Source of the DNA: Isoetes taiwanensis | Lineage: Eukaryota; Streptophyta; Lycopodiopsida; Isoetales; Isoetaceae | Length of the DNA stretch: 64,000 bases | NCBI GenBank assembly: GCA_021234155.1 | Contig: JAJEKV010000003.1 | Location: 21,250,386 to 21,314,385 of the forward strand | Reading direction: 5' to 3' | Shown here: positions 31,513-42,908 of the stretch, piece after piece | How the letters are laid out: every line of letters begins with the position of its first letter | Position numbering within the stretch: position 1 is the first letter of the stretch | Notes under the pieces: model-generated | The model's database searches: none | The model's input: only the letters and a program-made list of their open reading frames with translations | What the model was told of the DNA's origin: nothing | Made by a program: the position numbers and the translations under genes

Positions 31513-31909
31513 TTGGAGTTGAAGTTGGGCGTCCCTCATGAGCTAAGAACAAATGCAATTGAAGATGAGGAGCATGTAATCCTGCATTGTCCGACTTACA
31601 AATGTTGTAGATGTAAGCACGGTATTTTGGTTGGGGAGTTGACACAGTTTTTTGAGCTTCCTGCAACTTTAGTTGGAAAATTTCTCGTTGAGATATTGCA
31701 GATAAGAGAAATGAGTATTCGGAAATTGAAGTTGATGACAACAATAGATGAAAATTATGCAGAAGATAGAGCTAGTATATTCCTACCAGAGGACATTCCA
31801 GATGAACTAATTTACGATGGAAATTATGTATTTTGAACGTCTTCTAGACCCGATGGTCTCATAGACGTAGTAATAAACAAAACATTTCATTTCATTTCAT
31901 TTCTGACCA
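31513..31909 (+). mobile_element. 3' end of a non-LTR retrotransposon with CATTT repeats
   Basis: The frame 31513-31836 contains EDEEHVILHCPTYKCCRCKH, typical of the Cys/His end of ORF2 in non-LTR elements. It continues to a stop at 31834, then a 3' end with GATGGTCTCATAGACGTAG and AATAAAC, and a tail of CATTTCATTTCATTTC to about 31909. The rest of the element is missing. Confidence 0.6.
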
Positions 31910-31999
31910 TTTTTTAACATCTGAATATTAACCTTTAGCTATAGATTGTTTTAAAGCCAATCTAGAAATCGATCGCAATTCATATCAAACACCCTATTG

Positions 32000-33260
32000 A
32001 CATAGGTTATGGTCCTGCAAAGAGCTTCTACCTCTAATGGAAGCATGCCCACCTCTACCAATAACATTTCGTATGGTATTTGGGGTTTTACCCCAAATTC
32101 TCCAAAGAAAGACCTCTTTTGCACTTTCTCATTTTCATTCCAACTCTTCTTTGGTAAGCCTGGCCCTCAAATTGGATACCATAAAGGATTACTGGCTTCA
32201 TTTGAACACCAAATAGCAATATTCTCAAGTTCTAGTCGATGATCAAAATTATTGATTCTACACTGGTGAAGCATATTGTATAAAGCATACATGCCCCCAG
32301 AGCCATATTCTAGACTGCCACATTCCATCTATAGTTCTATGATATTTCAATATCAAGATATTTATACTCACTTACTTTTTGTAAGAGTATTCCTCTAATA
32401 GATAAAATTGTAGTATCATGATCGTCAAATACCATAATTTTTCATTTATTGGCGTTGATGCATATTCATTTTACGCAGAAAGCATCAAGCACATTTAAAT
32501 GTTGTTGTAAACTAAAATTAGCACTATGTCATTTGTGAATAACAAAAGTAACATATTTTCCAAGTCTAGCTTCAACTCCACCAAGTCTAGCCAATCAGCT
32601 CTCAAACTCATCAATAAATAACTCAAAAAGTGTAGGGGGACAAGGGCAACCCTATTTTATACCAATTGTATTTGCAACTTTTTCTGCTCCAACGATGGAA
32701 AAGAGAGTTCTCTAAGACCTGGTTATACAGACAAGCTACAACATTTCCTCTCCGACCTTTAGATCATTTTATCTCAAAGCAAGCTCTTTTCCATTACCAT
32801 GTCAAATGCTTTTATTAAATCGATAAAAGTCATGTACCTTTATTCCCAGACCCTTTTATCCCCTCTGCCATTACCCACAAAGTAGTAAAGTGATCTAATA
32901 TTGAGTGACCACCCTGGAAGCATGCCTGCCCAGCACCTCCACTATCATGTTCATCAGCCCAAGAGGAGATTTTGTTTTCAAGCATAGATGCAAAAAGGCC
33001 TGGCAAAAATAATGTTTATCAAGGTTATTTGCTAGTTCCTCACTTCATTATTGCTTCTAGATTTATAGATAGAAATTGTTCTATTGATAAACCATTCACC
33101 TGGAAAATTGCCCTTCATAAGCCATTTATTGCATAAATTAGTCAGCAGCACATGGAATTTATAACCCTCTAGAATGAAGTAAAGGAAAGATATTACATAA
33201 TACAAGTGGAACTCAACTAACTTATGAATCCATAAAAAATTGCAATCCATGAACCACAAG
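32000..33260 (-). mobile_element. Decayed non-LTR RT relic
   Basis: Reading leftward from 33260, WLMKGNFPGEWFINRTISIY matches the early RT block. FIDLIKAFDMV matches block A, a worn block with VALVPLHFLSYLL replaces QGCPLSPTLF, and LLLFTNDIVLI stands where YADD should be. Stops occur in every frame. It is related to the element at 33.9-37.8 kb rather than to the L1-type LINE. Confidence 0.6.
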
Positions 33261-33269
33261 CAAGATCAA

Positions 33270-33890
33270 CCACAAGAAACTACTATCACAATCGGGATTT
33301 CTCTCTTTGCCTAGTTTAACTACTTACATACATAGCTTTTGTAGCGACGATAATGACATCGAACAATCTCTGCTACTGAGTACAACTGATTTGTCTACTT
33401 TCTAATGTATAAACTCTCAAATTAAGGGCAATATCATGAAGGATGATTCTAACAAGAAGAATTAGCACAGTCTTACAGTTGTAGACAAATGCAAAGTTTG
33501 CAGGAAATGACTTGCAGGAATGGTTTTTACTTGGCCCAATGTATACTCAGCCTCGGTACAATTATATACTCGTAACAAGTGATGGTGTGGTTCTTATTAG
33601 GATCTACTTTTGCATAAATTATGATGCAATCTATATGCTGTAAATATGCAGATTCTCTATCTTCTGTAAATAAACAAATAAGTTGTAGCAAAAAGGAATA
33701 GTTATGCTGCCTGAGTTAGGAAAATACGCATCACCTCAATAGTGATGGTTGGATCAAGGCTGTAAAAGAAAGGAAAGGTATGAGAGAGCAGGCTGAAAAG
33801 GTTAGGAAGCAAAAAGCAGAAGAGAAGACAGAGAAAGCAAGAGAAATAAAGGAGAGGAAACTTATGAGGCAACTACGCAAATAAGAGAGT
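33270..33890. other. No gene recognised
   Basis: AT-rich DNA. A lysine-rich stretch is readable on the plus strand near 33760-33880 but is short and not supported. Confidence 0.3.
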
Positions 33891-35304
33891 AGAGTAGAGT
33901 AGAGTAGAGTAGGCCTTTATCATCCACTGAGACCAATCAGCCTACGGGACCCAAAAAAGAGAGCGCAGCAGACCTATTACTGCCCGGGTTAAAAAAAACC
34001 TCGTCCCGAAAGGTCTTCAAGGGAAAAACAGTGGCAATAATAAGAATATTGTCAAACTGTACAAGTATACATATGAGACAATATTGTCATGTGTGTGTCC
34101 TGGGACAGAGTTGGTCCCGCAGATCCATTACTTCCTAGAGGTATGATCCCAGCATCTGGACTGAAGCCGCACTGAGTATGACGTATAGCAACTGGCCAGG
34201 CCTGATCAACTCAGCATATCGCGCCCAGATTTGGCCATATGCTGAACATTCCTGTATAGCATTTATCTTCAATGGCTCCCATTTGAAAGCATCTACAGAG
34301 CCTGTACTGTCGTGGTTTCCCAATCCATCTCTTGTCTCAATGCAAAGATAGTATGTACCTGTGCAGATTGAGGCAAGGAGTCTGCGTTTTTTCATAGGCA
34401 GATGTGTACGCAGGTAACATTGCAGGGCCTCGCTTCAATGAGGGATTCACGTGGCGTTAGTAATGTGCTGTCTTGGCCTGTTCAAGAGCGTCGGCATCCT
34501 AGAGCTTGCTGGCGAAGCATGCATTAAGGTACTATCTTAAGCTGTACCAATCTGCCTCTATTTGCACCTTTATGCACGTGTGCTCCTGCACATATCATCT
34601 GAAGAACCACTAGGCTCGTTTTTTCTTCCAACAGGCCTTGATGCATTGTGGCCCCATTGCAACAGCATAAGCTAGGTTAGGGACGCGAGCATCATCTATA
34701 GTGACCACTTTCTGAAAGTAGGCGATGTGCCAATCTAGAGCTGCCCTTTGAAGAGGTAAGAAATATGCCTCCTATAACAGGATCTGATATGGGACCGTGG
34801 ACTTCACCCCTAGTGTTTGGGCCAAGAATGCTTTCTGTACCTGCTCCAAATCATTCCAGATAGCAAGGACACCATGGGGCCCCAGACCTCGACCCTGTAT
34901 AAAAGGACAGGCTCCACCAAGACCCTGAATAGGTGCGACTGATGGGCCCAGCTATATAACTCTACTCATTGACTGTTGTTGTACATGGCATACAACATCT
35001 TCCTGCCCGTTGTCGCCCTTAGATGGATAGAAATACCCCACTGCATACTAGAGAAAAACTCCACTCCCAAATACCTGTAGGTGGATGTCACTTTCACATT
35101 TTGCCCCTGGTAACTGAAGGAGCAGACCCCTGGCTGATGTGAGGATGATATGAAGACCACCTTAGTCTTGGCTAGGTTGACTCGCATGGCAGTCACCTGG
35201 CAGAATATGTCCAGAGCGTCGAGATGGCGCTGCATGTCTATCGGAGTGTAAGCAAGGAGTTCCACGTCATCAGCATATATGAGCTGCCTGACAACCTGAT
35301 GCTT

Positions 35305-35439
35305 GGGATCAAACCCAGAACCTCTTGCTTGCAAGAAGTACTTGACCACTGAGCTACCGGCCCTTTGATGCGCTTTCAGCACTCTTCCACTAAGTCATTA
35401 TTCATGTGTGCCCATTACATATACTCCAACATTCCAACA
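35305..35439 (-). repeat. 3' LTR of the TRIM-like element, truncated
   Basis: It matches the first 135 or so bases of the 177-bp repeat with several substitutions, including the tRNA-like part (GGTAGCTCAGTGG, CTTGCAA, GGGTTTGATCC), and stops where the LINE sequence resumes. Confidence 0.65.
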
Positions 35440-35450
35440 TCCCCCCTTAA
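35440..35450 (-). other. Polypurine tract of the TRIM-like element
   Basis: TTAAGGGGGGA on the minus strand directly precedes TGTTGGAATG of the second repeat. Confidence 0.7.
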
Positions 35451-35619
35451 TGAACACACCAATATATTCCAGCCTTCACACAATCCACAAACTCCCCTCC
35501 TCGGGCAACTCCACCACTGCGGGAGTTGGGCTTTCCACTGGCCAAGCTTTGTTCATTCTCATCTCTACATCACTGGAGACTATCCCAGTGCGGTTAAACA
35601 CCCTTTACTTGATACTATG

Positions 35620-35631
35620 GCCCTGATACCA
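35620..35631 (-). other. Primer-binding site of the TRIM-like element
   Basis: TGGTATCAGGGC on the minus strand directly follows the LTR end CAACA. It differs at one base from the usual tRNA-Met site TGGTATCAGAGC. Confidence 0.7.
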
Positions 35632-35808
35632 TGTTGAGAAATGAGACTTCTATGATTGGATGGGCAGGCTGGGGATCAAATCCAGGACCTCTTACTTGCA
35701 AGCCAAGTATTCTACCACTGAGCTACTGGCCCTTTGAGGGGCTTTCGGCACTCTTCCATTGAGTCATTCTTCATGTGTGCCCATTACACATACTCCAACA
35801 TTCCAACA
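35632..35808 (-). repeat. 5' LTR of the TRIM-like element (177 bp)
   Basis: It contains, on the minus strand, AGTAGCTCAGTGGTAGA (an A box) and GGATTTGATCC (a B box), with an anticodon-loop-like CTTGCAA between. If folded like a tRNA the anticodon would be UGC (Ala). No genuine acceptor-stem closure is evident, so it is tRNA-like rather than a tRNA gene. Confidence 0.7.
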
Positions 35809-37954
35809 GAGGTGAGCTTCGTTGCCCCCATTTCCAGTAAGCCAGCTCTCCAATTGGCCAATGTACAGTCCAAACAATGTAGGAGACAGAGGGCATCCCT
35901 GCTGGATCTTAATACTGTTGTCAAATGGCTTGGTTGTCAAATGCAATCAGCCTGGATATGTCTCATACAACCTGTACAATGCATTCTGCAAATCTACAGG
36001 GATCCCTAGGTCTTGCAATCTTGCCCATAGCTTTTCCCGAGGCACCATGTCAAAAGCATTTGCAAAGTGCACAAAGCAGCAATACATGTCTCGCTACCAG
36101 TTCCTGCTTTCCTCAATCAGGGTCTGCAGGGTGAAGATGTGATCAATAGTTGAGTGTCACGGCCTGAACCCTGCTTGTGTGAGGGACCGAACGCCTATTT
36201 CTCCTGTCCAGGACGTCAACTATTGCTTTAGAATGCCTGTAAGCAATTTTGCGAACATCAAGCTGACCATGCTTGTTCGGTAATTGGCTGGGCAGTGCGG
36301 GTCATCTGCCTTGTATATGGGGACAACTCAGATAGTGGTGCACTGCGGGGAGAAATCATCTTGTAGAGCCCTTTTGAACATGATAACCAACACTGATATT
36401 ATGAATGGTCCTGCTCATTTAAGAAACTCCACCTGCATACCATCCAAGTTTGGCACTTTTGCATTGGATAGATGTTGTAGGCCCTATCTGCCTCTGTGAT
36501 TTCCAGCATTGGGCCGTTTGTGGAGGCACCATCGCCTGTGCTCCCTAAGGATCATAAAGCTACTGCAAGTATTGTCCTCACTGTTTGGACGTGATATTCC
36601 GTATAGGCTGGACTGGCTTTCTGAATACCCTTTGCCAGAAGGCCTTTTATGGTGGTCCAGGAGGAAGAACATTTCCTCTGATGGGGCGCGATGTACCTGG
36701 CCTTCTTAGCCTTAAGGAGGAGGCAGTATTATCTGACCGTGCATGGGCGTAGAGCTGGGCCTGTGACTTGGCAGAGCTAGCATTTGTGTTCCTTTCACCA
36801 CATCAAATCAACGGTTATGTGAGAAGGTCGTGGCTCCCGTGGTCCGTCGGGGATGGCTTCTCCCAAAGTACCTTGCTGCTGCCAATCCGAGCACGTCAGT
36901 CAGCTTGTCTATCTGTTAGTCCAACGTAAGGGATTGCAAAAAGTCTGTCAAGTCATCTGTGAACATCCTGGCATAAGCCTCTGCATACTTATAGTCCAGT
37001 CGCAGCTGAGGCATGCAAGGGGGTGTTGCATAAGAGGTTGGGACAACCTGCCAAGCTAGTTGCAAGTAGAGTGGTAGGTGGTTCGAGTCCACCTCCTCAT
37101 CTCTACTATCCGTTCCCACTTGATACTAGTCCACCACACTAGATCCGCCCTCTTGGTTCTTCTACCTACATACATGTTTGCAAGACGATGGTCAGTGTGC
37201 CAATCCATTGCAATTACGAGATCAAAGATATTGCACAACAGCACCAACTGCCTACCCTATCACATGACCTGATTGTCATCTGATAACCATGGCCAAGCTC
37301 CTTTTGAGGGGTGTAGTTGCAATACATCTTCAGCCAGGGGTCAAACCTATAGGTTGTTCCTTGTCAGTGCGCACATCGAAGTCTCCAACAAGCATGACTC
37401 TACCCAACTGCCTGTGTTGTTGGATGTCATCATATAGATCGACATAAGGGTCCAGCCTATCCACATCCGTGTGGGTGTGGCAGAAGTTGCTCTCGGCATG
37501 TGGGAAGTAGCAGGCCGCCACAAAGCGAGGGCTATCACTGCAGTGCTTGCACCCACAGATACCAGTTCTGCCTGTCCGTCTCACATAGAGAGACTGGCTG
37601 TGCCAAGGCTGCCTGATAGTAGTAGGCGACCCCTCCGTATCCTTTCTTTCAGTGACTCATTGAAGACAGAGCAGCGCTTGTATCCTGGCAAGTCGGGTAA
37701 CCTGTGTTCTGCATGCTCCCACGTTTCATGTGAAGAAGATGAAGTCCATATCTGCAGCAACTGAGTTGAGACTATCTGCCATCTGCCATCTGCCATGGGA
37801 AACCCTAATAATTCTAGGAGACCATGGGGAGGCACAATCCCTATTTGCAGTTAGAAGTTGCGGCTACTGATTCAGTGGAGACTGCATAAGAAGGGATGAC
37901 AGAGGTGGAGGCAATCATTTGTTTAACTAGTTTTAATGGTGTGAAGAAAAAACA

Positions 37955-38899
37955 ATGCCTTCTCAGTGCCAAAAATGTTTCCAAAGACATTTCTGGTACT
38001 CAGAGTGTAAGTCTTCTACAGAACTTCAGCAAGATGGCAGATTGAATGGCAGATTGAATGTGAAAGCTGGTGAGAAAACTGGGGATCTCCCTCCTCATAT
38101 TGGAGGTAAAGTAAATGAAAAGTCATCCAATGGGGATGTTACTCAGGAGAACAGCATCAAGGATTTGGAAACATTTCAGAAGTTGCCAGAAAATGATAAT
38201 TTCAAATGGACAAAAGTGAATGGCAGTTACAGAAGGATTCAGAAACAGAAAGCAGCAAGGGAACAACTCAAATCCAAAGAAAAAAGTCTTGAAGACAACT
38301 CCTTCTCATACAAGAGAAGTAATGGAATTACAATTGGGGAACCAAAACTTCTGGTCAAGGGGGTCATGCCTGAAAAAGCTAAACAGGCCACTCATGACCT
38401 ATGTTTGACATTGACCAACATCATCAAGGATGCCAAAAGTCTAGAGAAGGGTCAATGTTCCTACAGTCTAATGGACTTCCCCATCAAAAACATAAGCAAA
38501 GATGGGTCATTAACTATGAAATCTCAAGGCAAAGTTAAGCAAAAGATAAATCCTACTTCAAGGATTTCACAGACTTCTTCCACTCATTCAGCAAGTCTGT
38601 CCCTTCCAAAAGTACCTTCTAATGTGCCTACTAATGGTTTGGGTATGGACTTGACTAAACCCTCAGCTCAATCCAATGATGTGATCTACATGGATAATCA
38701 GCAACATCAAGAAAATCAGCAACATCAAGTTAAGCAGGTTCAACAGCAAACTGATCAAAATGATCTGCATATCGACTGCCAAAACCCTTTTCAGGTATTA
38801 TCTGACCTAAACAATAATCTAGATGTAGATATAGATAAGAGCAGAGAATGCTTGTTCTCAAAAGCCATTCCACCTTCACATCCTTACAAAGCGCCATAG
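37955..38899 (+). CDS. LINE ORF1, N-terminal part with CCHC-type knuckle
   Basis: A 314-residue frame beginning MPSQCQKCFQRHFWYSEC; C-x2-C-x3-H-x5-C is a slightly irregular zinc knuckle. The rest is Lys/Ser/Gln-rich, with a KLPENDNFKWTKVNGSYRRI stretch and a QQHQ-rich run (QENQQHQVKQVQQQTDQ). It would bind LINE RNA. After about 38899 the sense continues in another frame. Confidence 0.6.
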   Translation: MPSQCQKCFQRHFWYSECKSSTELQQDGRLNGRLNVKAGEKTGDLPPHIGGKVNEKSSNGDVTQENSIKDLETFQKLPENDNFKWTKVNGSYRRIQKQKAAREQLKSKEKSLEDNSFSYKRSNGITIGEPKLLVKGVMPEKAKQATHDLCLTLTNIIKDAKSLEKGQCSYSLMDFPIKNISKDGSLTMKSQGKVKQKINPTSRISQTSSTHSASLSLPKVPSNVPTNGLGMDLTKPSAQSNDVIYMDNQQHQENQQHQVKQVQQQTDQNDLHIDCQNPFQVLSDLNNNLDVDIDKSRECLFSKAIPPSHPYKAP

Positions 38900-38902
38900 C
38901 AT

Positions 38903-39470
38903 ATAACTCTATTTCACTCACTACTCCCCCATTGAGACCCCTCTCCCATCATTAATTGATCTGGACTCACCAATTGTGGAAGAGCCTTTCAGTCCTCCAA
39001 GAATATCTAGTAAGGTGGCTGATCAGCTAGCTTCCCTGCAAATGCAAATGGTTCAGGACACAACAGATCAAGGTCTCTCTAAGGTTACTGAGCTTAATGG
39101 GATAGCTTCTTCTGACTTTGTTCCTGAGACTCCAGAGGATAAACAAAAGCAAATGGAGCTTCAAGAAAATTCAAGGCAAGTACTAGATTCTATTTTATTA
39201 AATACTCTTGATAATAACTCTATGTTTCACTTTTATCCTGGTGGTTGCTCTGACTATAATGATTGTGAAGATTATGTAAAGGATAAAGAAAACTGGAGTA
39301 AGGAAGACTATCTTATTGATAGCACAGTTAGGCCAGATGTTGATCTTCCTAGTAAGAAACATGCTAAAAAAGCTAAAAAAGCCAAGAATAACATAGGGAA
39401 GGCCCTAATGAACAAGACTCCTGCCCAAAATACTAGGAGTAAAAAGAAATCTAAAATATCCAGAATTTGA
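38903..39470 (+). CDS. LINE ORF1, C-terminal part after a frameshift
   Basis: Open from about 38903 (PSLIDLDSPIVEEPFSPP), through an acidic middle (YNDCEDYVKDKENWSKED), to a very basic end (KKHAKKAKKAKNNIGK, NTRSKKKSKISRI) and a TGA at 39468. The basic tail and its position just before ORF2 fit ORF1. ORF2 begins 25 bases downstream. Confidence 0.55.
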
Positions 39471-39494
39471 TTTCCCTGATTACCCTTTCTCTTT

Positions 39495-42400
39495 TTGGAT
39501 ATGAAGATTTTATCCTGGAACCTTAGAGGCATCAAAGGCCCTCTTAAAAGGAGACGAGCCATTGCTCAGATGAAATTATACAATGCTGACATAATTCTTC
39601 TCCAAGAGATCAAGTTACCATCATTTGAATGTAGCAATTTAGGTGAATGGATCCTCCCAAACTCCTCCTCTGTTTGGATTGAGTCTGTTGGAACTAGTGG
39701 TGGTCTTGCTATAATATGGAAAAGTGATATTACTCATATCACTATTCATAATGGTCCCTCTAAAACCTGGCAAGCTGTCATTCTCTCCATTTCCAACTCT
39801 ATCTTTGGGGTTGTTAATGTCTATGCTCCCACTTCTCCAAGTGAAAGAGAACCTGTTTGGAATGAGATTAACTCTTGGCTGTGTACCCAAAATCTGGATA
39901 ATTGGATTCTTGCTGGTGACTTTAATAATACACCATCCTGGGAATTAAAGTTAGGGAATAAGATCAATATGACTAGATCTGAAAAACAGGCCTGGGATTC
40001 TCTTCTAAATGACAATGGCCTGATTTACATCCCTTCTTCCACTGCTACTTATACCTGGTCCAATAAACAGAAAGACAAAGCCCGTGTGTATTGCACTTTG
40101 GATAGATTTTATGTGTCCAATCCTGCCACCTCTTTCTGGGACAATAGCTATGTTTCTAGTGATGAAGGAACCTCCATCTCTGACCATCAACCTCAGTTTC
40201 TTCACACTTCTCATGTCACTAAAATCCAGAGGCAAGGTAGTACTCCTTACAAATTCAATATCTCTCTTTTAGACAATGAGAACTTTTGCTCTCATTTTGT
40301 TGCCTTCTATGAGAACCTAACTGAGAGAATGAATAGTTCGGATGTTAATAATGGTAATATGCAGCATAAGAATACCTTTTACTCTAAAATTAAAGCTGTG
40401 AAGTCTTGGATTAAAACTTGGTCTAAAAACATGCACCTTAATAGCTGTGAGGAAAGAAACCAACTTCTTAAGTTCATGAAAGATATCAGGTCCTTACTTC
40501 AGCAGGATCCTACAAATCTAAATCTGCAGATAGGTGAGGAAATTTTGGAAAGGAAAATTAGAAGCATTGAAGAGATTGAGGCCAAGGGTTCTGCTATCAG
40601 ATGCAAGATAAAATACACCAATAAAATGGACTCTGGTAGCTCTAAATTTTTCTTTAGGGTAGCTAAGAGTAGAGTGTTGAGAAATTCTATTTCTGAGGTC
40701 ATTGATGACAATGGCTCCATGCAGTCTTCTCATTCTGACATTGCCACTTTCTTCAAGCATAAATATATGGATATTTTCCAAAACAAACCTATTCCTCCTA
40801 ATGAATTGGTAGAGGCAAATGAATTTAGAGATATAGTGAATAATATTTTGCCATCTGCTCCTGAAGTGATGAATGATTCCATGGTTACTCCTCCTTCTCA
40901 ACAGGAGATTCTTTCCACTCTATCCTCTTTCAGTAAGGGTAAATCTCCTGGTCCAGATGGCTTACCTGCTGAATTCTATATAAAGTTCTGGGATATCTTC
41001 AAATCTGATCTTACCTCCATGGTTCGTGAATTTTGGAATAATGGTTATCTTCAGACCTCCATTGCTAGTGGCTTTATCTCTCTGATTCCAAAAGTTGATC
41101 ATCCCTGCAAATTCCAAGATTGGAGGCCCATCTCTCTTACCAACACCACTTACAAGCTGTGTGCCAAAATCATTGCTCTCAGAATTAACAGCTTCGTGCA
41201 GAGAAATATAAGTCCAAGTCAATCAGCCTTTCTCCCTAATAGATATATTCTTGACAATTATGTGGCTGCTATGGAAGGTTTGCACTGGAATAAAATTTCT
41301 AATCAAAATTGCATTCTTCTTAAGCTGGACTTTAAAAGAGCCTTTGATTCAGTTAGATGGGATTTCCTACAGTTTGCTATGGTTAAACTTGGTTTCCATC
41401 CTAAGCTTATTAATCTTATTCTTGGTCTAAATCGAGATCTAAGTCTCATTGTTCTTGTTAATGGTGTACCTTCGAGTTTCTTCTCCTTATCTTGTGGTGT
41501 TAGGCAAGGCTGTCCCCTTGCCCCATATTTGTTCCTTGTAGCAGCTGAAATGTTATCCAGAGTCATCTCCTATTATCAGGATAACGGATTAATCAGAGGT
41601 CTCAATCTTCCAGACTCAGATGATCACCTTACAATGCTTCAATACGCTGATGACACTTTCTCTTTCCTTTATGCTGATCTGGCCAATATTGACTGTTTTC
41701 TTAATGTTATCAAAAAATTTTCAGCTGCTTCTGGTATCTATCTTAACATCAACAAAAGCCTTATTGTAGGAGACATTCCTGATCACCAACTGCTTGGTAT
41801 TAATGTTCTCCCATCTGGTCATGCCACTAAACTCCTGGGGATGCCTTTATCTCTAGATCATAGTTTAAAAGGTCTTTGGGAGCCTATTATTCAAAGAATA
41901 AAGAAAAAGCTGAATAACTACAGGAATTACCTCTCCCTAGCTGGCAGGACTGTTATAGCAAACTCTGTCCTTGCAAGTTCTCATGTTTACTTCTCCACTG
42001 CTCTTGTTGCACCTAAATGTGTTTATATGGATCTAGAAAAAATTATCAGGAATTTCATTTGGAAGGGCAGTCATCTAGTCAACTGGAACTCCATTTGTAA
42101 GCCAAAAAGTATTGGGGGTCTTGGCTGCAAAAATCTCTTCCTCCAAGCTCAAGCTCTTGCAGGTAAATTTGTTTGGAAAGCTATTTATGGGAACCAATCC
42201 CCAGCCTACAAGTTTGTCAGATACTGGATCAATCAGAGTCGACCTTCTGGTCACCCATCTATTCAGCACTTATTGCCCAATTCTGCTTTCTTTCATCTGA
42301 AAACTGCTCCCAACACCTCTCCTCTAATGAGCAATATGATTAAAGCTTGGAATTCAATTTCTCAGCACTTTCAATTCATCTCTGCTGATAAACTTCATTG

Positions 42401-42908
42401 TGATACCCCTATTTTTTGGAATCCTATTTTAGCTGATCATAGATCCTGCTTTCTGGCCATTAAACATCCCAAAATCTGTAAGAAATGGCATGATGCTGGG
42501 TTCTACTTCATCAGAGATCTGTTTGTTGGAGATAGAATTATCTCTTGGACTGCTTTAAAACACATTATTAGGGGTACCTCTTCTGATAGAAAGATCTATT
42601 CTCTTATCAAGCCTTTTCTCTCTAATCTTTCTCCTAACTCTGGGAAAGGAGACTGGTCTTTGAACGATAAATTTGATTACAAAGTGAAAAATGTGTACAC
42701 TGCTATAGCCACTGGTCCTTTTGATAGCAAGGCTATAACTAAATGGGCATTAATCATGATCAGCTTAAAGTTCTTTTCAAGAATGTCTGGAATTCTTATT
42801 GCCCTCCTAGAATCTCCTATTTCATATGGCTTGTTGCTAATGGCAGTCTTAACAATTTACATTCTATGTCTAAGAGATATCCAAATACTGTGGCCAACTG
42901 TCCTCTAA
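39495..42908 (+). CDS. LINE ORF2: APE-type endonuclease and reverse transcriptase
   Basis: Starts at 39495 (TTG) or at the ATG two codons on (39501); the endonuclease domain begins MKILSWNLRGIKGPLKRR. Endonuclease landmarks are LLQEIKLPS (Glu), VNVYAPT, WILAGDFNNTP and ISDHQPQ (His). RT follows: SKGKSPGPDGLPAEFY, LIPKVDHPCKFQDWRPISL, LLKLDFKRAFDSVRW, GVRQGCPLAPYLFL and LQYADDTFSFLY (catalytic YADD), then SLAGRTVIANSV of the thumb. The frame is correct to about 42745 (AITKWALI), after which one lost base moves the sense to the next frame. Nearly all catalytic residues are intact, which is unusual among the relics here. Confidence 0.93.
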   Translation: MDMKILSWNLRGIKGPLKRRRAIAQMKLYNADIILLQEIKLPSFECSNLGEWILPNSSSVWIESVGTSGGLAIIWKSDITHITIHNGPSKTWQAVILSISNSIFGVVNVYAPTSPSEREPVWNEINSWLCTQNLDNWILAGDFNNTPSWELKLGNKINMTRSEKQAWDSLLNDNGLIYIPSSTATYTWSNKQKDKARVYCTLDRFYVSNPATSFWDNSYVSSDEGTSISDHQPQFLHTSHVTKIQRQGSTPYKFNISLLDNENFCSHFVAFYENLTERMNSSDVNNGNMQHKNTFYSKIKAVKSWIKTWSKNMHLNSCEERNQLLKFMKDIRSLLQQDPTNLNLQIGEEILERKIRSIEEIEAKGSAIRCKIKYTNKMDSGSSKFFFRVAKSRVLRNSISEVIDDNGSMQSSHSDIATFFKHKYMDIFQNKPIPPNELVEANEFRDIVNNILPSAPEVMNDSMVTPPSQQEILSTLSSFSKGKSPGPDGLPAEFYIKFWDIFKSDLTSMVREFWNNGYLQTSIASGFISLIPKVDHPCKFQDWRPISLTNTTYKLCAKIIALRINSFVQRNISPSQSAFLPNRYILDNYVAAMEGLHWNKISNQNCILLKLDFKRAFDSVRWDFLQFAMVKLGFHPKLINLILGLNRDLSLIVLVNGVPSSFFSLSCGVRQGCPLAPYLFLVAAEMLSRVISYYQDNGLIRGLNLPDSDDHLTMLQYADDTFSFLYADLANIDCFLNVIKKFSAASGIYLNINKSLIVGDIPDHQLLGINVLPSGHATKLLGMPLSLDHSLKGLWEPIIQRIKKKLNNYRNYLSLAGRTVIANSVLASSHVYFSTALVAPKCVYMDLEKIIRNFIWKGSHLVNWNSICKPKSIGGLGCKNLFLQAQALAGKFVWKAIYGNQSPAYKFVRYWINQSRPSGHPSIQHLLPNSAFFHLKTAPNTSPLMSNMIKAWNSISQHFQFISADKLHCDTPIFWNPILADHRSCFLAIKHPKICKKWHDAGFYFIRDLFVGDRIISWTALKHIIRGTSSDRKIYSLIKPFLSNLSPNSGKGDWSLNDKFDYKVKNVYTAIATGPFDSKAITKWALIMISLKFFSRMSGILIALLESPISYGLLLMAVLTIYILCLRDIQILWPTVL

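Larger units (their letters stand above)
35305..35808 (-). mobile_element. TRIM-like element with tRNA-Ala-like sequence in its LTR
   Basis: On the minus strand, a 177-bp repeat (35808 to 35632) starts TGTTGGAATG and ends TTCTCAACA. The next base begins TGGTATCAGGGC, a near-perfect tRNA-Met primer site. About 170 bp of non-coding spacer follow, then TTAAGGGGGGA, a purine tract. The second repeat (35439 to 35305) starts TGTTGGAATG again and is truncated after TTTGATCCC. Both repeats contain a tRNA-like stretch. The layout LTR-PBS-spacer-PPT-LTR at this size is that of a TRIM. The 3' repeat lacks its last 40 or so bases and I see no target duplication. Confidence 0.7.
33893..37835 (-). mobile_element. 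Non-LTR retrotransposon of a second family, decayed
   Basis: On the minus strand, an endonuclease region at 37835-37330 contains LPDLPGYKRCSVF and VMLVGDFDVRTD (GDFN-like, with Asn replaced). RT block QQGCPLSPTLFGLYIGQLES is at about 35840-35930 and RQLIYADDVELLAYTP at about 35230-35290. The latter sits in a 138-residue open frame that continues through TYRYLGVEFFS. The 3' end has GGTCTCAGTGGATGATAAAGG and a CTACT pentamer tail (plus strand AGAGT repeats at 33893-33913). Most frames are broken. A TRIM-like element is inserted between the two RT blocks (35305-35808). Confidence 0.72.

Noticed and set aside
33760..33885. A lysine-rich coiled-coil gene (REKARKQKAEEK-like reading)
   Set aside because: Too short, no start, and adjacent to a pentamer LINE tail; low-complexity purine-rich DNA gives this reading by chance.
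35305..35808. Two real tRNA-Ala genes on the minus strand
   Set aside because: A and B boxes and the anticodon loop fit, but the acceptor stem does not close properly, copies differ in the body, and both lie within an LTR-PBS-PPT layout.
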